DNA of 64,000 nt. Origin: Icerya purchasi (lineage: Eukaryota; Arthropoda; Insecta; Hemiptera; Monophlebidae). The DNA lies in assembly GCA_039619475.1 (NCBI GenBank), contig CM077116.1:29016183-29080182 (forward strand), read 5' to 3'. The notes under the pieces are model-generated. The model did not search any database, was not told where the DNA came from, and saw only the letters and a list, made by a program, of their open reading frames with translations. This document shows, piece after piece, positions 37,430 through 47,860 of this stretch. How positions within the stretch are numbered: the first letter of the stretch is position 1; the number at the start of each line of letters is the position of its first letter. A program made the position numbers and the translations under genes.

Positions 37430-38030
37430 TATGTAGTTTTATTTTTACCTATACGTTTTTCAATTATTGCTCTTAAAGCTAAAATAAAAGCGAAAATGAT
37501 ACGGGCAATAGCAACATTTACAAAGAAGAACTCGATGCTAAATTCACAATCAATATCAATAGATAAAAAAAAAAAAAACGATTCCTGGAATGTTTCGTTC
37601 GGAACGTTGCACTATATGGCTGTAAAACGTGGACATTATCGGCTGTAAATAAAACTTGAATGCATTTGAAATATGGTGCCTGAGAAGAATGATGAAAATC
37701 AAGTGGATAGATAATATTTCAAACGAAGAAGTACTAGAAAGAGCCGAAACAAAGAAACGACTTTTAAACACAGTTATTACGAGGCGGAGACCAATTGGTT
37801 AGTGTCATATATTGCGGCACGATTCGCCGATGCAAACAATAGTAGAAGGAGAAATATATGAAAAACAAACCCCATAGGAAGACCTCGTTATAAATATATG
37901 ACGCAGATTCTGGAGGACCTGAGGTGTAGTAGCTATGCAGAATTAAAGAGACTGGCAGAAAGATAGAAAATAATGGCGTGATGTTACAAAACAATCCTCG
38001 GATTGATGACAAATGATGATGACTCCTCGT
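37430..38030 (+). pseudogene. RTE-like LINE, sense 3' segment
   Basis: The plus strand begins with AKMIRAIATFTKKNSM, equivalent to the residues right after the end of the inverted segment. It continues through shifted frames with HYMAVKRGHYRL (LYGCETWTL-like), RRMMKIKWIDNISNEEVLE near 37685, HILRHDSPMQTIVEG near 37808, and GRPRYKYMTQILEDLRCSSY near 37882. These match the C-terminus of RTE-like ORF2. It ends near a GATGACAAATGATGATGAC repeat at 38007-38025, like the short-repeat tails of RTE elements. Confidence 0.77.
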
Positions 38031-38039
38031 GAATTTTGG

Positions 38040-38925
38040 AAAAACTATATAAAATAAAAAAGAACTTCGATCGATTATTGCGCGAATGTGTGGATTTACA
38101 TTGTGGAAAAACTAATCGATAATATCGATATGAAAAATAATTAATGGAAAATATTCGTATTATATCGGTAAGCAACGGAAAAATATTCGCACGATGTATT
38201 TATTTCAAGCTTACGAAAGGTAAGTTTTGATAACAGAATTGATAACACAAAATTTGGAATACACATCACATTGTATAGGTTATTGTACAGAGTTGCAGAG
38301 AGTACGAAGAACAATCAGCAGGAATATTGGTAAACGAAAAATATTTCACAGAAAAAAACTAAAAAAAAAAAAAAAAAAAAAAATAACAAAAACAAAATAA
38401 ACTTGCAGAAAATTGTATGCACTCAAGATTATACAACGCCGAATAATATCGAACAACTTTTTTTTTGTGAATAATTGATTGGTGTAAAAAGAATAGTGAT
38501 AGAGCAGATCTTATCGACAAAATATTACCATTTAGGAAATGTCGATACGGATATCGATAAGAGTTTTACGTGGCGTTATAATTACGTCAAATCCGAATTT
38601 ATAAAGGGAAAAATGAGCGCCCAGTTGGCCCAGGAACAGGCTAAAAAATGATAATAAGCATATTGTAAAACACTAACCATGCGAATAGAGATAGAGAAAC
38701 CTGAACGAAACACGGGGGAGAATTTATTTGAAAAAAAAAAAAGTCAAGCCGAGAAAACAGTACATTAACAAATTGAAATATGGAGAAACAAAAATTAGCG
38801 TAGTCAAGACAACAATAAAATGTAGGAAAGAAACGAAAATGTAACCATGTCCGAAAGATTTAGTGTATGATATTTCGACCAATTCCATTTCTAGTGACAG
38901 ATTTTTAGGCATCCTTTCTGCTCAT
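38040..38925. other. intergenic interval without genes
   Basis: Nothing recognised. A poly(A) run of about 23 bases lies at 38360-38383; its neighbourhood does not match the I-like 3' end. Confidence 0.5.
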
Positions 38926-38929
38926 AATA

Positions 38930-39467
38930 TTTAATCTTCTTTCCTCAGCCTCTCATTCAAAACTACGGCTCAACTCCTATCCTTCATTTTCTAATCCTGC
39001 CTCCATTTATCCATTTATCCATTCAGCCATCTCTCTTTTCATGTATGGTTTTCTTGATACTTGCCCTCTCTTAAACGCTTTACAATCTCTGCTATTTGTC
39101 GCCTTCGTTTTAACCGCAGTCTTGTTCCCGCATCATTTTCACGGTTTTCATCTACTTTTACTCCATTCTGCCCTCTTTTCATTTCTCTTAACCATACATT
39201 TCTTATGACCTTGATACTATGTTTTATTTGAATGTTCAACCTTTTCTATTGAGCAATCGTCCTTCTACTCTTTTCTATTAAAACTCGACGGTATTCCTAC
39301 TCCCCCTATCGCTGCTTCTTACATTCTCTCACTTCCTTCTGCTTCTGTCATTCTTGTCCTTAAATTATTTTCATTTCCTCTATCCTTAAATGTTTAAAAA
39401 TAGGAACTTTATTTCCTCCTTCTTCCCATTTCTTAGCAACGAAACTATTAAAAAAAAAAAAAAAAAT
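38930..39467 (+). pseudogene. I-like retrotransposon 3' fragment
   Basis: Pyrimidine-rich degenerate coding DNA. The clear part, 39215-39400, reads VLFECSTFSIEQSSFYSFLL, then GIPTPPIAASYILSLPSASV and a stop after SLNV, collinear with the C-terminal tail at 10217-12039. Stops and shifts interrupt the earlier RNase H-to-tail linker. Poly(A) at 39449-39467. The usual 3' hairpin is not clear in this copy. Confidence 0.75.
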
Positions 39468-39469
39468 AT

Positions 39470-41415
39470 AGCTTTATAATCGATACTTTCCGCAGTCAGC
39501 CTGATGTCTGTTCGGTACGTTTAACAGATTTCTTAGCTCAGAACGGGCAACTCAGTCTGTAAGCATATCGCAAGGAGAATTTTGACATGTTTAGTATAAA
39601 CGAATTCTTTCGATTCTTCCAAATACTCGAAGATTTTCATTATAGAATTTTCTTAATTCGATTTTAGTCGTCATATTTAGACAATAAAAATCGAAAAAAA
39701 CATTTACTGAAACGAATATTCTACGAGATTCGATCTTCAGGATATTGTAAAGAAATCACGAAGATTAATGAATGCGTTGCCAGAGCGTGTTTACACATCT
39801 GCAAATAATAACGAGCACTTGCTCCGAGTGGTCGAATAATTCAAATACGACAGATGGTCATTTAAGAGAAATAAGCCACCCACCGTCAGTTCGATGACAA
39901 TAGATAACGCGATGGAATTAAATATTGACTGACGATTATCAATTGCGTGCTGAAGCCTTGAAAATCGAATATTGTATTTCTCATTTTCACGACTGTCACA
40001 GGTCGTGCATGATCTCAACGGGCGAAGAGTTACTCGACAACGTGTCGACGGGATTCGGCGCAATCTCTAAAATTGACAGATAAATAATGCCCAGCAAGCG
40101 TAATTCAATTAATACAAGTCGGACAGGGCAAATTCTTATTAAATTTTCCCATGCGTCAGAAGTCGCCATCATTAAATGAATAAAAGCAACGGAGACGCAC
40201 AAATAGTGGACAAGTACCCCCCCCTTTTCACCTTCAATTACCTGAAAAGTCTTCTCTTCTGACAAACGTCTAAAATTATAATTTATTCTCAGAAATCCCC
40301 ATTTAAGTGAGTACCTGTCATTTACGCGCAATCTATCCGCTTCTAATTCTCAGAATGACTTCATCCATTGTTTACGCAGAACGTGAATTCGTTCTGCAGT
40401 TTCACACCTTTCCGTCTTAAAAGTATTCTCCATCATTAAAAATTTCTTTTCAGTGTAAAAATTTAAAATGAACTGTAAAACGATTTTTAACAATAGATTA
40501 ATTTTCTTTTTTTTTTCAATAATTAACGCGCGGCTTAAATTCTCTTCGATTTTTCTATTTTACGGTGCCCCCCCCCGCCCCCCCCGTACACTTGTTGTTC
40601 CTAAAATCAGAACAGTTTTGGGCTGTTACCTGCCTATCGATCGTTAATTTTCGCTAGGCCTAAATCGTCCCACCACCTTATAATAATGCCATTGTAAAAG
40701 GCAAATATTATTGATTGCACTGTAAAACGATTGACACGGACGACGGTTTAGTTTGTAATAATTTTAAACATATAAACACGTATTCCTATTTGTCCGTTCT
40801 TACGTTATACGCCAACTGCAATTGCTTTTCCCGAATTAATCTGTTGTTTCGGACATGCCGATAGGAGGCATTAGCTTCTTTTAAACGACTTCTTCAGTCG
40901 ATACTTTCAGAAAATTTTGAAACATAGATTTAATTTCTGATCAAAGTTTCGGAAACGGTTCGTATTTTATTTTCCTGGGGAATTATTTTTGGAATTTAAA
41001 TTTTAAAAATTTGTAATTTCAAGTATAAATAAATGAGAAAATAATTGGTATATTTTAATAAAGTGATAATAACGATTATAAGTGAAAACTATCGAGTCGC
41101 GTGGGTCTTTAACCGTGATCGATGAAATAAAAAGAATTCAAGTAAATGCAGCTTCTATAATACCGGGTCTAGAAAAAGTTTTAAATCATCAGCATTCCTA
41201 AATTTTACACCTTTCCAAACGTAAACAACTTAAAATGTTTCTGTCTATTGTTAGTGCAATACAACATTAAATGGTAGTGAATTATCATGACAGTAAACAA
41301 ATACATCTGTACGCGTACGGATATGATGCCGGAAGAGGCGTCACTTGCCATTTGCATTGCTTAACTCCAAATCATAGCCTTCCGGTGGTGGACCTGCTAA
41401 GTTAAATAACGTAGT
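39470..41415. other. intergenic interval without genes
   Basis: No coding region supported. Notable only for a C-rich run at 40568-40586 and a few T-rich tracts. Confidence 0.55.
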
Positions 41416-41419
41416 TTTC

Positions 41420-43330
41420 TTTTCTTTCTTCTTTTTTACTTTTTTTTTTTTTTTCTTCTTTTTGCTTACCATTACCTGAAAGCGATTATAGAAGGAAAGA
41501 ATCGATTATAATACGATCAAATATTGTTAATAAGAAGGAACAAATTCTATGCAGAAGAAGAGACAGAATGAGAAGAAGGAAAATAAAGTCTCAGCAAATT
41601 GGAGTATGGTCAACAGAAAGAGATGAAAATGAACGCATAATTAGCGAACCAAAAACATTTTATTAGAATGGAATGTGTAGAAGGAACTAATAAAAAGCGA
41701 AAATGAGAAAAACGTAGTAGAATGTGACTTAAACGTATAGGTGTGAATAATGGAGACAACCCCAGAACGTAGAAGTTAAGGAAATTATGAGGAGATTAGC
41801 AGGAAAGCTAGACTGAACTAACGGATGAGATGAATAGTTATTAGGAAAAGTGTAAATATCGAACTTTGACGTGAAAACTTTTACTCGGCGAAATAAGAAA
41901 TTAGAGGATGGAATTTTTCTTAAGAACGGAAACAATAAAAAGCAACAACGCCAAAGAGTCAGCCGCTTCATTACAAAAGATGCTCGAATGACTAGGAGCC
42001 CGCAGTGAACCAATGCGAACGAAATGGAGGGCAGAAACAGTGTGAATAAGTGAGTACGTACGGAGAGAAAAATAAAATCACAGGAATCTGCAGATAGGAG
42101 AGAACAAACTGAAGGGCTCTCATGGCGTCGATATTAATCAAATAAGGCGATCAGTGAAAATGAAAATAATAGAACGTATAACAAGTTTGGGATAGTTTTA
42201 GCTAGTTTAGCCTTTTCACTGACGGGAAGAGGATAGATATTTGTCACATGTCACGATAAACGACTGTCCAGGAAAATAAACGCTTAAAAACGACGTATTC
42301 TTTAAATCTAGATTGTCAAAAGCAGGATTATTAGTTCGGAGAGTAAATAAGAAAATACAAAGGTTAATCGGAGAAAATGTTCTAATGTAGTAAGAGACGA
42401 ATTAAGTATTTTGCTGGCTTAGACAGTATCACGAAATAATGAGAAAAAGGGCAGGATATCATCGGAAAAGAATAAGAAAGACAAATTTAAAAGAAGAGAA
42501 GCCACACTGATACCACGGATAAAGACTGCGAAAGGAGCTTTGAGGAAGAACGCGAAAAAACTGTTCGTAATAGAGAAATATGAAAGAAGGGTGAGTGATT
42601 CATCATAAGATTAAGTATATTAAAGTGAACTGGCATACTTATTCAGTCATTTAGAGTCAGTAAGTAAAAATCATAAAAAGCAAAGGATAATTCGATGAAA
42701 AACGCTAAGAGATACAATGTTTTCTGATAAAGGATATTTGTATATATAAGAAGCAAAGGAACCATCATAATCGGGAAGATCGATAGCGTGCCGAATGCCG
42801 AATACACTTTTTAGATAACACACTGTTGTATTTCAAGCACTAAACAAGACGCTTAAACAGTTTTCTAATGCAGGATGGTGTAAGGAAATTGGATGTAAAG
42901 GAGAACTTTTTTTATGAATAAGAATTCCAGGTGGTAATACTCCCGAAAAAAAAAAAAAAATTGAAAAGACTGAAGAGAAAACTAAGAGATTGTTCGAACG
43001 GATTTGTAAAGACAAGAAAAGGTATCAAAACCTGTAGTGGGACTAGAACATACGACCAGAGCGTACTTTAAATTCATTAATTAAGAAGGTAATAATTAGA
43101 AAGTGTGGAATTTTTCGGAAATGCGGTTTGATACAATTCAGTAAGCAGAGTCGATGATATCAGACTATTTACAGAAATGTTAAAATCGGACGAATGTTAA
43201 GAGGATGGAAATTTTAAAGTTCTAGCAATTTTAGAAACACGTGCAACGGAAGTATTTCTAAAGAAAGAACGGAAAAACTTCCAAGAGACTTCTATCTAAA
43301 ACTCTTGCAAAGGTGGTTAAGAGCTAAAAA
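41420..43330 (-). pseudogene. I-like retrotransposon, long degenerate copy: RT, RNase H, tail
   Basis: The plus strand is strongly purine-rich, mirroring the pyrimidine-rich I-like coding strand. Minus-strand landmarks in order: an LAKVLDRSLLEVF-like RT segment near 43310; an LPQSS remnant of the PQGS box near 42570; FFSDDI, a decayed YADD box, near 42460; LNSSLTTLEHFL just after it, matching LKSSLNFLESAL at 10251; an AMRALQ remnant of the third RNase H acid segment near 42120; and PSHSSIFCNEAADSLALL near 41990-41940. The A-rich 3' end is at about 41430-41455. Many stops. It preserves more of the RT than any other copy. Purine-rich DNA continues to 44100 and may be more of it. Confidence 0.68.
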
Positions 43331-44130
43331 TGGTATTCAGTTGTGGTATCTAAAGGTTTCAATTGTGATACAACTATGATTAAATGTGGCGATCTATTTC
43401 TCATTCCACCCAACAGACCTTTCTGCGATAATTAAATGACGGCAGACAGCAGATACAGAATGGTTTGAAAAAGTAGCAAAGCTGATGAAATTTAAAAAAA
43501 AACATTACATAAGAGTATGGGATCGGAACCAGATTTAATACTGGATAATGGCGAATTACCACGCAAGAGCGAACGGAGCCAAATTTACTCCGGAGAGATT
43601 TCATCGTGGCGAATGAAAGGGCCTAAAATAAGGAAAAACAACATAGGAGGCATATAGGAACATGGCCATTAACGTAAGAACCCGTAAGGATTCTTCAGTT
43701 TTAATTAAAGTCAATAGTGGGAGAAGAAAAGTCAAATCAAAATCGACTGAAAAGAGATTATTAAGGAGTAATAAGTTATTAGAACGGATATCATTCTCAA
43801 GAATGGAATCGTTCGTATTGTGATCCCGCAGATGTGAACGAACATTTCGATTTCATCCATGATAAATGGTTCCGGAATGGAACTGAAGAAAGAGGAACTT
43901 GACGAAGATCGTAGTTACAAGCAATGTGTATAGGGACCATGTTGATAGGATACATTAGATAGAATATGGGGATGGTTTTGAACAGTGATAGATTGATTAG
44001 TAGTAGAAAAAAGTTTGAGAGAAACATTGTATGAGTGAAAAAAGTTATCATTTCTAACACGGATTGCAGAGTTTTGAGATAAGAGCAACACTAATATCAC
44101 GAAGATTTAATAAACCCGATCAATTTTTTA
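43330..44130 (-). other. purine-rich interval, possible upstream part of the I-like copy
   Basis: Same strand bias as 41420-43330, with a few open minus-strand stretches but no motif I can name. It could be the endonuclease region of the decayed I-like copy. Confidence 0.3.
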
Positions 44131-44134
44131 TTTA

Positions 44135-44185
44135 TTTGAGTTTTTAAATAATTTATGGTTCCCGCAAGGCTAAAGCCCGTCTGTA
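44135..44185 (-). mobile_element. distant copy of the GGGC-hairpin LINE/SINE 3' end
   Basis: Minus strand: ACGGGCTTTAGCCTTGCGGG, then AATTATTTAAAAA and an A/T tail. The layout is similar to 28141-28215 and 47816-47860, but sequence identity is low. Confidence 0.35.
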
Positions 44186-44661
44186 GGCTCCCAATATAAT
44201 TACATCGTTTATTCTTAAAGGTTTACATCATCTTAAATCTAATTATGTCTAATACACTACATACTTTAAAATTTATGATAAGCCGGTATTATAATATATT
44301 ATTTATGTATCTACCTACAAATAAACCAACGCTCTCTCAGCAACCAGCTAAATCTCAAATTAATCAGAAAATTACGTAAAAAAATCAATCCAGCAAGGTC
44401 CGAAACAGCTACCCAAAAGGATTCCCAGAACACCAAGCACGGTGCGACAGCAAGTAACAAAATTAACCTCTACTCTCATTTCCGAAATTCATATTCCTAA
44501 TCTTTACAACACGCAATCATCCATATCTTTATTTTATTCTTCCATCTCTATTCATATTCGTTTCTTCTTGGATTTCCTTCGGTATATTTTTCATCACTTT
44601 TATCAACACTTCTTCTTCCACGTTGTCCTGTCTTACTATTAACGTCTCTTGATCGTATATA

Positions 44662-45148
44662 TAGGGTGATTTTTTAAGAGTTAAGTTTTTCAGGTTGGCA
44701 GCACTGGTTGGTATTGGCGTCCAAACGTCGTCATCTGTCAAAGTGAAAAGTTTTCAGTATACTCTGCCATTTCATCATGGAAAGACTTACACAAACGAGC
44801 AACGAATGCAAATTGTTGTTGAAATTTATTATCCAAAACCAGTGCTCTGTGAAAAATGTGCATCGTTTGTTATGACCTATGGTCGTCATAATCGACCTGG
44901 TGGTGATAACAGCACGAATTGTTGATTCACCAGGTCGATACAAACGATGCACATTTTTCACAGAGCACTGGTTTTTGATAATAAATTTCAACCATATCAC
45001 AATCGTTGCTCGTTTGTGTAAGTCTTTCCATGATGAAATGGCAGAGAGTATACTGAAAACTTTTCACTTTGACAGATGACGACGTTTGGACGCCAATACC
45101 AACCAGTGCAGTCAACCTGAAAAACTTTACTCTTAAAAAATCACCCTA
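44662..45148. mobile_element. palindromic mariner-derived foldback element (MITE)
   Basis: Left arm 44662-44870 and right arm 44940-45148 are nearly perfect inverted copies over about 205 bp, beginning TAGGGTGATTTTTTAAGAG and flanked by TA on both sides. The ~70-bp centre holds a further perfect inverted pair, TCGACCTGGTG and CACCAGGTCGA. Each arm encodes, outward to inward, the start of a mariner-type transposase (KTYTNEQRMQIVVEIYYPKP on the plus strand; PGESTIRAVIT in the centre on the minus strand). It thus looks like two 5' ends of one transposon joined head to head. Open frames on either strand here are fragments, not genes. Confidence 0.88.
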
Positions 45149-45159
45149 TATTATTAGAC

Positions 45160-45952
45160 CGATATATAATAAAGGAGTGCAAAATCAATTTGAAAACTAC
45201 CGTTCCCAATAACAATAACATCTGTAATAGTTAAAATTTTAGAACACTACATTGATAAACATTTAATAAATTATGCGGAAAAAAACAACCTACTCTATGT
45301 AAATCAACACGGTTTTAGAGAAAAAAGATCCGCGATAACATTACTGAGAACGATTGTAAATAAGATAAATACAGGACTATCGTTTTTAATTACATTTATT
45401 GACCTATCCAAAGCGTTTGTGATTTAGTTGACCATGAATTATTGATCAAGGATTTAGAAAATCTGGACATTATAAATAATCAACTTAAGTGGTTTAAGAA
45501 TTGTATAACAACTACGAAAAGTATGGTCAAAATCTCAGGGAATAAAAGTAATGAAAAAACTATTCAGTACGGAGTAGGTCAGGGCGCCGTATTGGCCCCT
45601 ATTCTCTCTTTAAATTACACCAACTCGTTACACAAGCATGTGAAAAATGCAAAGGTATATATATTTTTGCTGATGATATTGCCTTATTAATCGAGCACAA
45701 AAATTTAGAGACGGCGAAAAAATTATTACAAGAGGATATAGATAATTTTAATAAATGGGCACATGATAGGAGGTTATGTATAAATATAAATAAATCTAAA
45801 TTACTGCATATTCCGTACAGTACTAAACATATGATACAGGATCCGCGAATTTTCCTTCTTAATAACGATTGCTTACATGAGCTCCATGTAAATATCAATA
45901 TACCCATAAATGTTCACCGTTTGAGAACGTAAATGACACTTTAAATATCTAG

Positions 45953-45996
<44 letters not shown>

Positions 45997-46560
45997 TTAT
46001 CGATAAATCCATGAACTGGAAAAAACACATTCAAAGTTTAAATTCAAAAATAGGATAAACAATTCCAGCTTTATATAAAATAAAGCAGGTATCATCACAT
46101 CGAACATTACGTATATACTATAATTCAATAATAATGTCTAGAATATTATATGGAATTGAAATATATTATGTGAGGCTAAGAAAACGGAAATCAATAAAAT
46201 AAGTAAAATACAGAAAAGGTGATTGAAAATTATACTGCCCCACTGGAAATAAATCGACTTTAGGTCAATTATGTGTGAAAGGAAAACGATGAAATGTCCC
46301 CTAAGATATGTACTATTTCTATTATAGATTACTAGAATTTAATGTCAATAATATAAAATTACCATCCAGGCAAAAAAATCAAAGTAATACATATTACATC
46401 TACCTCCGCGTTTGTAAGTCTACGAATTGATAACACTGATGATTCGGTTTCAATTAAATTAATAAGTACAATTCCTAGTCATATATTAAAGGGAAAAAAA
46501 ATTGGTGTACGGAAAAATGGCTGAAGGAATGTTACAAAGATTGAAAAACAAGTTACGTCC
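45160..46560 (+). pseudogene. LINE reverse transcriptase pseudogene (CR1/Jockey group)
   Basis: The sequence starts at QNQFENYR (the NYRP region), then KILEHYIDKHLINYAE, NQHGFREKRSAITLL and ITFIDLSKAF. A one-base break precedes LVDHELL. GVGQGAVLAPIL replaces the GVPQGxVLGPIL box at 45571-45606, and FADDIALLIEH follows in another frame at 45666-45698. The region FNKWAHDRRLCININKSK comes next. A TA tract at 45955-45991 sits inside the YLGVY-IDKSMNW segment and disrupts it. ILYGIEIYY near 46146 marks the end of the thumb. No endonuclease or tail is recognisable. Confidence 0.75.
45955..45991. repeat. (TA)n microsatellite inside RT coding DNA
   Basis: It expands what would be a VYI coding segment between YLG and DKSMNWK of the LINE. 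Confidence 0.92.
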
Positions 46561-46849
46561 TGAATCTCTCTACTTTTTAATGCTTCTTTCTTTTTATGTA
46601 TTTTGTTTTGACTTTCTCGCGTCTTTTCCTGATATTCATTTCATCAAGTAGCAGCCCCAATCTGCGGATTGCTCACACCATTTCTACATTTCGCGGTTCC
46701 TTGCCATCTGAATTAATTCGCTGCATTTTTTCCCATCAATTTCGATCATTTCGATTCGTCTCCTTCCTCTTGTTGTCCATGTTGCTATTATAATTCCTCG
46801 TCTAGTTTTACTTCCGCGTATTGTTATTTGTATTCATGGTGTGTTTCTA

Positions 46850-47180
46850 GGGATGTTAATGCCGGTGGTTTCCCATTGCCTTCCGCCATGATTTTCTGTT
46901 AGGGTTTACTCCCTTAGCCGAAAGGACTCGGTTTTAAGGCGCCGGGTACTCGCCTGCTCGCTCTAGATTGATCTGTCTCAATCCGACTGGGGCACCTTGT
47001 CACGAGCGAGGTACTGATAGTCTGCTGTTTTTAATGCAGTAAAGGGCTTAACGGTATTTATTAGAAGGAACACCTTCGGCAAGTGAACCCTCCTCCGTTT
47101 TCCTATCAGCTGTATGTTTTGTGAGTTCTGGTTTAGCTTTTCTAATCCACGCTAAGCCCGTGAAATAGAAAATTACCAGT
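46850..47180. repeat. dispersed repeat, copy 1 (SINE-like)
   Basis: Shared in order with 60085-60365: a GGTNTTTCCC box, CGCTCTAGATTGAT, TCAATCCGACTGG, ACGAGCGAG, GTCTGCT, a GGAACAC-TT-GG-AAGTGAA segment, and GCTAAGCC near the end. On the minus strand it contains GGAAGGCAATGGGAAACCACC, also found in varied form at 58100-58125. No poly(A) or tRNA head is obvious, so the class is uncertain. Confidence 0.65.
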
Positions 47181-47269
47181 TCTCAAAAAAAAAAAATTTT
47201 TTTTTTTCCTTCACATCTAGAACTGACCATATTATAAGTCATTTACTAGATTTTAATGTTAATAAGATC

Positions 47270-47650
47270 GTGAATTTCAAGATTATCAGCTGATCCCGAA
47301 TTTATATATATCGAATAGCCACACTAGGGGTCAATAACGTTCCTTCTTTTCAACCAGTTTGCAACTTGCTGGTTGCTGTAGTAAATTCGTTGTAAGAGCA
47401 TCTTCATTTCAACCTCGACAAGTGGTTTTTAACCGCAAGTTTTATTTCTTCTGTAACATATTTCATTTGTAGATCTTGATGTAGTGTCTGGTTGGACACA
47501 TACCATGGCGGCTCCTACCAGTGTGATCGTAGCACCTTATTTCGATAGCGTTGTATTCTGTTCACACTATACTTTTGGAAGCGCATCCCCATAATTCAGC
47601 TGCGTATAACCATATCGGTTTTGATCAAAGAAAATTGTGTTTTTTTCGAT
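47270..47650 (-). pseudogene. Jockey-like LINE C-terminal fragment
   Basis: From 47630 the minus strand reads KPIWLYAAELWGCASKS, then in the next frame QRYRNKVLRSH and PWYVSNQTLHQDLQMKYVTE, the hallmark C-terminal segment of Jockey-clade LINEs, followed by EIKLAVKNHLSRLK. At least two frameshifts and a stop. Upstream RT is missing. Confidence 0.8.
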
Positions 47651-47815
47651 TTTAAAATGTGAAGCTGTACGCATTTGCATGACGCCTATACTTAAATATA
47701 ACGCTGGGTTTACTAATATTGTGATTTATGGAATAAGTTAAGATAGTTTGTAATTTTTGTATTTTGTTTTGTTTTGTTGTTTGTTTTTTTTTTGTAATAG
47801 TCGGGAAGTCACTTA

Positions 47816-47860
47816 ACGGGCATATTTGCCCTGTGAGACCCACAACTTATTTAGAAAAAG
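47816..47860 (+). mobile_element. LINE/SINE 3' end with GGGC hairpin
   Basis: ACGGGCATATTTGCCCTG contains a GGGC/GCCC stem and is followed by ACCCACAACTTATTTAG and an A-rich stretch. It is the plus-strand sister of 28141-28215. Confidence 0.55.

Noticed and set aside
44695..45115. Genes on both strands within the palindrome
   Set aside because: They are mirror-image N-terminal fragments of a mariner-type transposase repeated by the inverted arms.
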